From Io17-Chloro-G2 sp965226825 (lineage in GTDB: Bacteria > Chloroflexota > Dehalococcoidia > Lucifugimonadales > UBA3495): a DNA stretch of 64,000 nt. The stretch is taken from positions 2,294,001 through 2,358,000 of the forward strand of contig CBDDED010000003.1 in assembly GCA_965226825.1 (NCBI GenBank). Reading direction: 5' to 3'. A model generated the notes under the pieces. The model ran no database searches. It saw only the letters and a program-made list of their open reading frames with translations, and was not told the DNA's origin. Below, in pieces: positions 45,328 to 52,843 of the stretch (positions are counted from its first letter, which is position 1; each line of letters begins with the position of its first letter). A program made the position numbers and the translations under genes.

Positions 45328-45384
45328 GCGGAGATAGTCCGTATCGACGAAACCCATTCCTGAGTCTCACCCAGCGTAAGCACG

Positions 45385-46311
45385 ATGGACGGCGCGATGG
45401 CAGAGCAGACGATTGTGGGCGTGGACTTCAGCGGGGCGGGAACGGACGACTCTGTGGGGGGTACATGGGTCACTGAAGGATATTTCGACGGCCATGTCCT
45501 GACAATTGAGGAATGCCGACCTGTCAGCCGCGTCGGGTTGGAGATTTTTGTGAAAAAGCTGCAGTGTGGATCCGTCGCGGCCCTGGACTTCCCGTTCTCA
45601 ATTCCTATCAGCTTCGCAAAGTTCTGGCAGTCCAACGACTATGAAATGCCCGACTTGTGGGCGGCAGCGGCGGCGATTGAATTGGACCAGTTTCGGACGG
45701 CGGTAACGCAATTTGCGGCGGAGTACGATTTCGAACATTTGAGGGTGGGTGACCTGCTCTTCCCCAATGCCCAGCCATGCTTGCACAAGGGCAATCCTTC
45801 CATGATCCCGATGACATTCCGAGGGATGCAGATGCTTCACAGGCTTTGGGAAACAGGCCGTTTCCAAGTTCCTCCTCTTACCGGCCCAACTCGACCGTTG
45901 CCGGTATTGCTGGAAGTGATGCCGGGTGCAGCACTCAGGAAATATGGATTGCCATACACGCGGTACAAGAATGGGGCCACCGAAGCCCAACAGCAAGAAA
46001 GACGGGGGAACCGGAAGGCAATTCTGAGCGAACTAAGTAGAGCTTCCGGCCTTCAACTAGAGGTGCCCCCGGGCGTTCGCAACACTTGCATCGACTACCG
46101 CGGCGCCGACGGTTTGGATTCTTTGGTTGCGGCAACAGTCGCTGCCAGGTGGGCCCAATGCGAAGCCGACTTTTGCATCCCGACTCACGAAATTGTTACC
46201 ACCCTGAAACGCAATAATAAGCATAAGCGGCAGGCGTCCACGCAAACGAAGGGAATGACGCAACTCGCCGCCGCCAGAGCGGAAGGCTGGATTTACGTCC
46301 CGGAGAGATAA
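45385..46311 (+). CDS. DUF429 family protein (predicted RNase H-fold)
   Basis: 308 residues (ATG 45385; ATG 45397 is equally possible). VGVDFSGAGTDDS supplies the first acid of an RNase H-like fold, VAALDFPFSIP a second segment, LLEVMPGAALRKYGLP a third, and IDYRGADGLDSLVAATVAARW the closing helix with Asp. The family is predicted to be a nuclease; activity is unproven. GC is lower than in flanking catabolic genes. Confidence 0.75.
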   Translation: MDGAMAEQTIVGVDFSGAGTDDSVGGTWVTEGYFDGHVLTIEECRPVSRVGLEIFVKKLQCGSVAALDFPFSIPISFAKFWQSNDYEMPDLWAAAAAIELDQFRTAVTQFAAEYDFEHLRVGDLLFPNAQPCLHKGNPSMIPMTFRGMQMLHRLWETGRFQVPPLTGPTRPLPVLLEVMPGAALRKYGLPYTRYKNGATEAQQQERRGNRKAILSELSRASGLQLEVPPGVRNTCIDYRGADGLDSLVAATVAARWAQCEADFCIPTHEIVTTLKRNNKHKRQASTQTKGMTQLAAARAEGWIYVPER

Positions 46312-46358
46312 GGAACAACGCTGGCAGGGCAAGCCGGCTCGGAAGACCACCCCCACCC

Positions 46359-47537
46359 CTAAATCCGGCCGGGGTTCTTGGGCTCGAGGCCGAGCATGAT
46401 GCGGCCGTACTCCTCGGCCACGGTGTCCCAGGAGAGGTCGAAATGGTGGGAGGCAGCGTGGGCGTCCCGGTGGAACCGCTGCAGGGGACTGCCGTCGAAG
46501 ATGGCGTGGCTGCCGCTGGCCTGGAACAGACGGTCCACGGCGCTGACCGACAACCGGGCCACGTAGGCCTGGTTCCGGCGGTAGCGGGCCCGCTCCGGCA
46601 GTGACGGGTCCTCATCCCTCCGCGCCCGTTCGAAGACGCCCCGGCCGTCGTTTTCCATGATCAACCGGGCAGCGTGTACCTCGGCCTCGGCCTGGGCGAT
46701 GCGGACGTGGACCGGGGCCGAATCTGCCATCCTCTCCCCCGACGTGTAGTTCACCCTGGCCGCGGTGTGGCTTTCAAACTCCTCCAGGGCGCCCTGGGCC
46801 ATGCCCAGGATGGGAGCAGCCAACGTGTAGGAAAACATGGTTCCGAGGGGAATGCGGAAATTCGGGGTGTTGTGTATCCGGCGTCCGGGGTAGCGTCCTA
46901 CCCTGAGTGCCGCTTGGGGCACCGTCCGGTGCTGGGGCACTCGGGCGTCTTCCACCACTATGTCCTTGCTGCCGGTGCCTCTCAACCCGGACACGCGCCA
47001 GGTGTCGTCGATGACGTAGTCGGACTTGGGAAGCAGCATATACAGAAGGCCGCCGGCCGCGTTCCCGGCCAGCATAACCCAATCGGCGTAGTCGCAACCG
47101 CTGGAAAACTGCCAGCGCCCACTGAGCCGGTAGCCCCCGGCGGCGGCTTCCACTTTGGAATTCGAGGGATTCAGCGAGGTCGAAGAAAGGGTGTCCGGCG
47201 ACTCGGCCCAATACTCGTCCTGGGCCTCCAGGGGAAACATGCCAACCGCCCAGTTGTGGCTCGCCCAGATGCTGTAGCACCACGCGGTGGAGCCGCAGCC
47301 CCGTCCCAACTCGGCGGCGATGTCCAGCACCGCCCCGTAGTCGATGTCTTAGCCGCCGTAACGCTTCGGCTGGGCCGCCCGCAGCACGCCGGAGGCATGG
47401 AAGTCGTCCACCGTTTCCCGCGGCAGGTTCCGCAATTCTTCGGTGCGGGCGGCACGCTGCTTCAGGGCGGGAACCAACTCGGCCGCCCGCCCCAACAGTT
47501 CCCGGTAAATTTCACCCTTGCTGTCCGCCATTTTCAC
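46359..47537 (-). pseudogene. Acyl-CoA-dehydrogenase-fold flavin monooxygenase, interrupted by an in-frame TAA
   Basis: Starts at 47537 (ADSKGEIYRELLGRAAEL, typical N-terminal helices) and runs to PKRYGG, then TAA at 47349-47351. The same frame continues D-I-D-Y-G-A-V-L-D-I-A-A-E-L-G-R-G to the natural stop at 46359; total 393 codons, the normal length. GSTAWCYSIWASHNWAVGMF, GYRLSGRWQFSSGCDYADW and VSGLRGTGSKDIVVEDARVP match group D oxygenases (HsaA, IacA, DszC type) that use reduced flavin from a reductase. One mutation (for example TAC to TAA) explains the break. Confidence 0.8.
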
Positions 47538-47586
47538 CCCGCTTTACCCCCGCTTTACCGGGGAGAAGGGCAGTTCTATCCCGGTT

Positions 47587-48474
47587 TCAGGCCGCAGCCA
47601 CCGGTTGGGTCGCCTCCACTTTCTCGACGAATTCACGAAGCTGGGCCGCGTAGAAGGGCGCCTTCATAGAGTATCGGTTGGTGGCGGCAATGCCCGGGAA
47701 GGTGTGGTCGTGTTGCCCGATGACGTCCCACTCCTCGTGGGTCCAGGCGGAGGGGCGCAGCTCCGACTGGGGGGTCAGCCGGTGGAGGGATTCGGCCGCC
47801 GAACGGTGGTGGACTTCGTCAGGCGTGTTGCCCTCGAAAATCACCAGCGGGCAGGTGATGGTCTTCAACTGCTCCTCGGTAAGTTCGCTGACCGGGTGAG
47901 GCGTGTAGTAGGACTCTTGCCAACGGCGCATCGCCGAAAGGAACTCCCCAACGTCCATGGACAGGAGGACTTCCCGGTTAGACGGGTTGTCGGCGATGCG
48001 CTGGGCGAAGAACTCGGTCTCCGCCACCGCCGCCATGCCTCCCTTTTCCGCCGCCTCGATGAACTGGCCGTAGTAGTTGGGCCCGGTGTCCCGGGCGCTG
48101 TTGGGGCCGCCACTGACTTCCCAAACGAATAGGCCTTTGACCACCTCGGGATGGAGCACCGCCAGGGTCAGCGAGGTGCGGGAACCGGCGGACCCTCCCG
48201 CAGCGTAGGCTGGAGCGGCGCCGATGTGTTTCAACAATCCAGCCATCTCCTCAGCCCAGAGGTGTTGCTCCGACGGGCCGCCGCCAATAACCACGTCGGA
48301 CTTGCCGCAGTTGCGCCGGTCATGGAGGATGACCCGGAAATGGGCGGAGAGCAGGGCCGCGATGGGCCGCAGCCCGTTGTGGTCCACCCGGCCGCCGGGA
48401 GTCAGGATCACCGCGGGTCCGGTACCCTGGTCTTCGTAGTACAAATTGACGCCGTTTACATTTGCGTAGGACAT
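47587..48474 (-). CDS. Alpha/beta-fold hydrolase
   Basis: 295 residues. Oxyanion region ILTPGGRVDH near residue 25, DRRNCGKSD near 52, nucleophile elbow GGSAGSRT with Ser near residue 94, acid in IFEGNTPDEVHH near 210 and His in GQHDHTFPG near 255. Esterase, C-C hydrolase or haloperoxidase-like; substrate unknown. Lies 49 bp upstream of the broken monooxygenase on the same strand, so the two probably formed one catabolic operon. Confidence 0.85.
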   Translation of the reverse strand: MSYANVNGVNLYYEDQGTGPAVILTPGGRVDHNGLRPIAALLSAHFRVILHDRRNCGKSDVVIGGGPSEQHLWAEEMAGLLKHIGAAPAYAAGGSAGSRTSLTLAVLHPEVVKGLFVWEVSGGPNSARDTGPNYYGQFIEAAEKGGMAAVAETEFFAQRIADNPSNREVLLSMDVGEFLSAMRRWQESYYTPHPVSELTEEQLKTITCPLVIFEGNTPDEVHHRSAAESLHRLTPQSELRPSAWTHEEWDVIGQHDHTFPGIAATNRYSMKAPFYAAQLREFVEKVEATQPVAAA

Positions 48475-48630
48475 ACTAACTCCGTTAATTTAGTGAATTT
48501 TCCGCAAGTGTCCATTGGGGATTGGGACATTATAAAAGGGCACAGGCTTGCCGTCATTTAGCAGAACCAAGTCAAGTATCAAGACTTGATTTTGTAGCAG
48601 CTGCACAGGCTGCCAGTTCCGGCCCAACTA

Positions 48631-48816
48631 CTACGCACGTAACCCTTTCCCCCGTAACCTCTCGTACACGGCTCGATTATGCGCTTGATGTTCCTCTTTA
48701 ATCCTTTGTCTCGTAGCCTCGTCGGCGTCCCCGGGATAAACGAGGAATTCACTCGGGGTTTCAAGGGACTCGCTTCCGCCATCTGCGTGAATGCGTACAT
48801 GCCTGTCGTTGGTCAT
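48631..48816 (-). CDS. Small protein coupled to the truncated methyltransferase
   Basis: 61 residues. Its ATG overlaps the methyltransferase TGA in ATGA (48813-48816), which implies coupled translation. Charged, with a beta-like first half (HVRIHADGGSESL) and a helical second half (EATRQRIKEEHQAHNRAVYE). No family recognised. It sits where the C-terminal part of the methyltransferase would be expected. Confidence 0.5.
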   Translation of the reverse strand: MTNDRHVRIHADGGSESLETPSEFLVYPGDADEATRQRIKEEHQAHNRAVYERLRGKGLRA

Positions 48817-50729
48817 ACCATGCCGATGATTCCCCCGTCCTTCAGGTACAGGTCGGCGCAACGGGTGAAGAACAACCCCGCCACGTCCTGATGGGTGGCG
48901 TACCGCCCGCCGGCCCAGATGCCGTAGAGTTCCTTGCTCTGCGTTTCAAGGGCGGAACGGAGCGCGTCGGCGGTCTGGTTGTAGTTGATCCACGGCGGGT
49001 TGCCGATAATCACGTCCACCTTGCGACGGGTCAGGGTTACGGGGCGTACCAGGTTGCGGCTGTAATAGGCCCAGATGTGGTCTCGGCCCTGGGTGTGAAG
49101 CTCTTGCAGTTTTTTCAGGGTCTCGGTGAGGGTCTGCCTTTGCTGTGGGTCGTTGATCTGGTGGTCGTCCAGGGCTACGAAGGGGTCTTCGCCGTGCTCG
49201 TTGTATTCGGAGGCATCGCCCATGAGGGCATCGAAATTGTCCGCCTGTTCCACCAGGGCCGCCGGAAAAACAAGCTCGGTGTTCTGCTCGTCTTCCACCG
49301 CAATCCGCACCTCATGCGCGGCGAACATGTCCCCCGGATTGAACCGCAACTGCAGGGAGTCCCCCAGGTACACCGGCACGGTGCCGGAGGCATCGTAGCC
49401 CGATTCTTTAACCGCCAGGATCGCCGGCTTGGCGGCCAGGGCCCACGCCGAGCGGGCCAGGTGAACCGCTACCGGGTGGACGTCGATGCCGGTCACCGCC
49501 GCGCGCAGCCGGTCCAACACCTGCTTGGGGTGGAGGCCGCTCTGCTTTGCCGCGTCAAAATAGTGGGCGACGGCCTCGGCGATGAAAGTCCCGGAGCCGC
49601 AGGCGGGGTCCAGCACGTGCTGGTTGAGGGGGTATTCAATTAGTTCCCGGACCATGGTCCGCGCCAGCCAAGCGGGAGTGTAGTACTCCCCCAGTTGGCG
49701 CCGCTCCTCCGGTGGAATCACCGTCTCGTACAGGATGGCCGCCACGTCGGGCGGGGCTTCCGGCCAGTCGAACCTGGCGACCCGGCGGGCCAGGGTGCGC
49801 AGGAATGGGAGACCGCCGACCTCGGTGGGCCAGGTGAAGAAGTCCGACTCGACCACCCCTTGCAGCCCGGTGTCGTTGTGAAACTGCCGCCCGTGAAGCA
49901 GATCTGCCGGGTCTGTCTCGGCTTTCTGGTAAATGTCGATGCCAAAAGTCGCCTGGACCACCATCGCCACCACTGCGCTGAGGTAGGTGTGGCGAACGAA
50001 CAGGTCGTCCAGTTCCTCGGGACTCCTTGCAATTTCGCCAAGGGCGGTGCGGAGCAGGTCGTGCCACAGCCGCCGCTTGATCCTGATGGTCTCGTAGTCA
50101 GCGCATTCCGAGTAGAGGGACTTGAGCGCGGCGATGTCCCGCTGGTAGGACAGGCTGGCGGGGCCGAAGTGGCCGGCGATGCTGTCCCGGGTGGGAGTGA
50201 CGTTGACGTCGGACACCAGGGCCTTGTCTCTCAGCCATTCAAACAGCCCCATCCACCCATCGCGGTCCTCAAGGGTGAAGGCGTAGGGATAAACCGTCCG
50301 GACCGGACCGGCGTTGGGCCAGCGCAACAGCCAGTGCTTGCCGTCGGTCAGAATGCCCATCCGGACGCCCTTGCCCAGGGACTGGGACTGGGACTGGAGC
50401 AGGTAGTCGTCCAGTTGCTCGATGTACGAGGGGTTGGGGTTGTTGCCGCCGGTGGTGCCGATGCGGCGCTTCATTTCGACGAAGGTGTCGTGGGCCGTCA
50501 GGTCGACGGCGCGCCGGGAGGTGTCTGAAGGCGGGTTTTCCTCTTTGATGCCTTCCGCAGTGGCCAAACCGGTCAGGATGAGGAAATTGCGGACCGCGCT
50601 GGTGATGTTGGCTTCGGGCTCGTTGTTGTTGTGGCGGGCAAGGATATTGGCCGCCGAATCGGGGTACTTTGGGTCGTTCGGGTCAAGGTGCCGGCCGGCG
50701 GGGGATCTTGAAGCGTCATTATTCCTCAA
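48813..50729 (-). CDS. Type IIG-like restriction-modification protein, C-terminally truncated
   Basis: 638 residues. An N-terminal PD-(D/E)xK-like nuclease patch (D76/D81, E85-M-K87 in TFVEMKRRIG), then an N6-adenine methyltransferase with DPACGSGTF (SAM site, about 372) and NPPW (about 579). Family members continue for several hundred residues past the ...DGGIIGMV strand with the rest of the methyltransferase and a target-recognition domain. Here TGA follows directly and a small unrelated frame begins. Target recognition is therefore missing and the enzyme is probably inactive. Start TTG 50729 overlaps the end of the protease remnant. Confidence 0.75.
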   Translation of the reverse strand: MRNNDASRSPAGRHLDPNDPKYPDSAANILARHNNNEPEANITSAVRNFLILTGLATAEGIKEENPPSDTSRRAVDLTAHDTFVEMKRRIGTTGGNNPNPSYIEQLDDYLLQSQSQSLGKGVRMGILTDGKHWLLRWPNAGPVRTVYPYAFTLEDRDGWMGLFEWLRDKALVSDVNVTPTRDSIAGHFGPASLSYQRDIAALKSLYSECADYETIRIKRRLWHDLLRTALGEIARSPEELDDLFVRHTYLSAVVAMVVQATFGIDIYQKAETDPADLLHGRQFHNDTGLQGVVESDFFTWPTEVGGLPFLRTLARRVARFDWPEAPPDVAAILYETVIPPEERRQLGEYYTPAWLARTMVRELIEYPLNQHVLDPACGSGTFIAEAVAHYFDAAKQSGLHPKQVLDRLRAAVTGIDVHPVAVHLARSAWALAAKPAILAVKESGYDASGTVPVYLGDSLQLRFNPGDMFAAHEVRIAVEDEQNTELVFPAALVEQADNFDALMGDASEYNEHGEDPFVALDDHQINDPQQRQTLTETLKKLQELHTQGRDHIWAYYSRNLVRPVTLTRRKVDVIIGNPPWINYNQTADALRSALETQSKELYGIWAGGRYATHQDVAGLFFTRCADLYLKDGGIIGMV

Positions 50730-51360
50730 CCCGTGCGAATCTATCTTTAAGGGCCGTCAGCCTATTGTAGGGCGTCAGCTTTTCGTGGTGGAGCCGCCCG
50801 GCGACTATACCAGGGTGGACCCCAACATTTTCAGCGAACCGGCGCACCGATGGCTCAGTCCAATCTTGCTCCCTGATGAAGGCATCCCAGTCCTTTTCAT
50901 TGACCAGGAAATCTGCGGCAAACCTGTTGGCTTCGTCTTCCTCCGGTGTGCTGGAGGAGCGGATTTCAGTAACATCGACAAAGGACCTGTTTCCATGCAA
51001 GAGAATATGGCCGGCTTCGTGAAAAAACGTGAACCAGAAGACATCGGCCCATTTCCACCCGCAGACGCTACCTTTCTTCGTTTTTGGCCTTGGTCATACG
51101 GTAGACCGACTCCAGGTTGACCCAGACCCGCGCCGGCATCCCCGGCGCCTTTTCGAGTTCCAGGGCGGTTTCCAGGCTGATGGATTTCTTTGCCTTGATG
51201 ATTCCATTGACAACTTGGGGCGGCCGCCCCATACGCCTGGCAAGTTCCTTCTGAGTCATTGCCCTGGCTGAGTCATTGCCCTGGCTTCAATTTCCTCTTC
51301 CAAAACACTGCCGGGAGAAATGGGGAGGTCAGACCAGACTTGATGCTCGCTAATGGTCAT
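50719..51360 (-). pseudogene. HigA-ImmA/IrrE fusion (XRE antitoxin plus metalloprotease), two lesions
   Basis: ATG 51360, preceded by AGGAGG, starts a HigA-type antitoxin: ISPGSVLEEEIEARAMTQ, the next part KELARRMGRPPQVVNGII being the HTH. A 17-bp unit (TGAGTCATTGCCCTGGC on the plus strand) is repeated at 51252-51268 and 51269-51285 and shifts the frame. The second half ends at 51068 after VWVNLESVYRMTKAKNEE. The next frame, closed upstream by a stop, carries VFWFTFFHEAGHILLHG, the zinc protease site HExxH (51007-51021), and runs to 50719. The ~150-200 residues normally between these parts are gone. Neither half is likely to work. Confidence 0.75.
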
Positions 51361-51378
51361 AGTGATCACTTACCTCCT

Positions 51379-51648
51379 TCACGGTAGTTGACTCGTTGCC
51401 ACTTCATGGGCCACAATCAACCGCCATTTTCCCTGTATCGTTATGGCATAATCGCCCTGGCGATTTCCAACCAGTGGATGAAGTCTCAGAGCAGAATGTT
51501 TGAATAAATCATCGAAGGTCGGGGTTGACTGAAGGGCCGTAATCCGCTGGATGTATTTGGTCCCAACGGTGGCCCCCCGCCTCCGCGACGCCTCGCGGGA
51601 GCTCTGGTAGCAACGCTCCAGAACTTTTGCCCTGAATATCACTTCCAC
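51379..51648 (-). CDS. HigB/RelE-like toxin
   Basis: 89 residues from GTG 51648. Killer-protein pattern: VEVIFRAKVLERCY-type start, SALRLHPLVGNRQGDYAIT, and GKWRLIVAHE. RelE-fold toxins cut mRNA on the ribosome. It lies directly upstream of the antitoxin, 18 bp apart with AGGAGG in the gap, the toxin-first order of higBA. The C-terminus (ATSQLP) is shorter than in many relatives, so activity is uncertain, which would fit survival without a working antitoxin. Confidence 0.7.
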   Translation of the reverse strand: MEVIFRAKVLERCYQSSREASRRRGATVGTKYIQRITALQSTPTFDDLFKHSALRLHPLVGNRQGDYAITIQGKWRLIVAHEVATSQLP

Positions 51649-51650
51649 AC

Positions 51651-51667
51651 TTCACCCAATGGGTGAA
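51651..51667. promoter_or_regulatory. Perfect 17-bp palindrome, probable HigA operator
   Basis: TTCACCCAATGGGTGAA: 8-bp arms about a central A. It lies between the -10 box and the toxin start and covers the expected transcription start, the classic place for autoregulation by a HigA dimer. Confidence 0.7.
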
Positions 51668-51668
51668 T

Positions 51669-51697
51669 AATTTAAGCCGGTTACAATGGCCCGTCAA
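51669..51697 (-). promoter_or_regulatory. Promoter of the higBA remnant
   Basis: On the minus strand TTGACG (51697-51692), exactly 17 bp, then TAAATT (51674-51669). Confidence 0.65.
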
Positions 51698-51850
51698 TCA
51701 GGGACGACGAACAGGGGGCAAAACAAGCAGGCTTCCTCGTGCACCCTTTAACAGCCACTCAGGAGGGAGCCTTGGATCGGGGTTGCCGGCCGGATACCGG
51801 GGCCGGACGTACAACCGCCTGCCCACTGAAAATAACCTGGGCACGACAAT

Positions 51851-51884
51851 GGGTGTGGCATGCAGCCGGTGCGATGCCACACCC
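51851..51884. promoter_or_regulatory. 11-bp perfect hairpin upstream of a lipoprotein
   Basis: GGGTGTGGCAT (51851-51861) and ATGCCACACCC (51874-51884) with a 12-nt loop and no T-run, so not an intrinsic terminator. It ends 33 bp before the lipoprotein ATG and could be an operator or leader structure. Confidence 0.4.
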
Positions 51885-51916
51885 CCGGCACAAATTGCCA
51901 GGGAGATGAGATAGAC

Positions 51917-52369
51917 ATGACGATACCGCGAATATTGGTACTGCTGACCTGCTTCTTGATGATGGGCATCCTGGGCTGTGGAGATGGTGAGACTGAGAGA
52001 AAGACGCAGGCATTGAACACGGCGCGCAACTGGACGGAGACGAGTACGGAGCCGGTGATCGCCGAAATAGTGACTTTAGCTACCGACAGGGTGTCAGGAG
52101 CAGCTCTTTTCAGCGATTTAATAGCCGATCAGATAGCCCAGTTGCTGTCGTGGGACTACTCGGACCCATTGAAGACGACCAAAAACATCTACGAGGTCAC
52201 CGCGACAGTTTCAACCCAAGTAACGCTGGACCTGCCTGTGCTGGGTTCAAAGACTTACGGGGCCAGTCTGCCCTACGACCTGCGAGTAGACGTGAGCACC
52301 GGCTCGGTCGTCAGTTGGTCGGCAGACCTCACCGGCGCTTCGGTGGGCGAGATCGAACCCGCTTCGTAG
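51917..52369 (+). CDS. Small lipoprotein of unknown function
   Basis: 150 residues. Signal MTIPRILVLLTCFLMMGILGC with the lipobox Cys21, then a mature domain of about 130 residues with a helix (NTARNWTETST) and paired beta strands (YEVTATVSTQVTLDLPV, YDLRVDVSTGSVVSWSA). ATG 51917 follows GGGAGATGAG. No homologue recognised. Confidence 0.65.
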   Translation: MTIPRILVLLTCFLMMGILGCGDGETERKTQALNTARNWTETSTEPVIAEIVTLATDRVSGAALFSDLIADQIAQLLSWDYSDPLKTTKNIYEVTATVSTQVTLDLPVLGSKTYGASLPYDLRVDVSTGSVVSWSADLTGASVGEIEPAS

Positions 52370-52499
52370 CGTCCGACTTTTGGTTCGAGCTACCGGCTTC
52401 CACTCGGACGGCGCTATTGGCGCCAAGCCGGCGCAACATAACACGTTATCAATTGCTAGAGCTACTGCAGCGGGGGCCAGGGCGCCACTCCCCGCTCTA

Positions 52500-52773
52500 G
52501 GGTCTTTCGATTGTCCCCCGTCATTCTTGCCGCAGCGGGAACCCAGAACCCTGATTATGTGCCAAGACTGTTATGCCAACTAAGACGCGCCGGATGGACA
52601 GGTCGACGTCCCACCTGGAACATTCCTGCAGGCACGCACCAAGTTGGATGGGAAAAGGGTTCTGGATTCCCGCTGCGGCGAGAATGACGGGAGTAGGGGT
52701 CAAAATGGACTCCAGATTCCAGTTGCGGCAAGAGTGACGGGGGACGGGGGATTCGATGATAATCGAAAGACCC
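52500..52773. mobile_element. Best-preserved copy of the composite dispersed element (274 bp)
   Basis: Outer inverted ends GGGTCTTTCGATTGTC (52500-52515) and GATAATCGAAAGACCC (52758-52773), one mismatch, flanked by TA on both sides. Inside are inner inverted arms at 52517 (CCCGTCATTCTTGCCGCAGCG) and 52657-52690 (ending GGCGAGAATGACGGG), the ~105-bp core, and an additional decayed right arm at 52708-52742. No open frame. The gene-free stretch 52370-52843 holds this element and a -10 box TATAAT at 52815 for the next gene. Confidence 0.85.
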
Positions 52774-52843
52774 TACTCCCCACTCGCCGCTTGGCCCCTG
52801 CCGTTAGAACCGCGTATAATCGCGGCAGGAGGCTTAACTGTTT

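Noticed and set aside
408..47351. Stop-codon reassignment (TAG/TAA read as sense)
   Set aside because: Both TAG and TAA are used as ordinary stops by intact genes here, and only three accessory genes contain internal stops.
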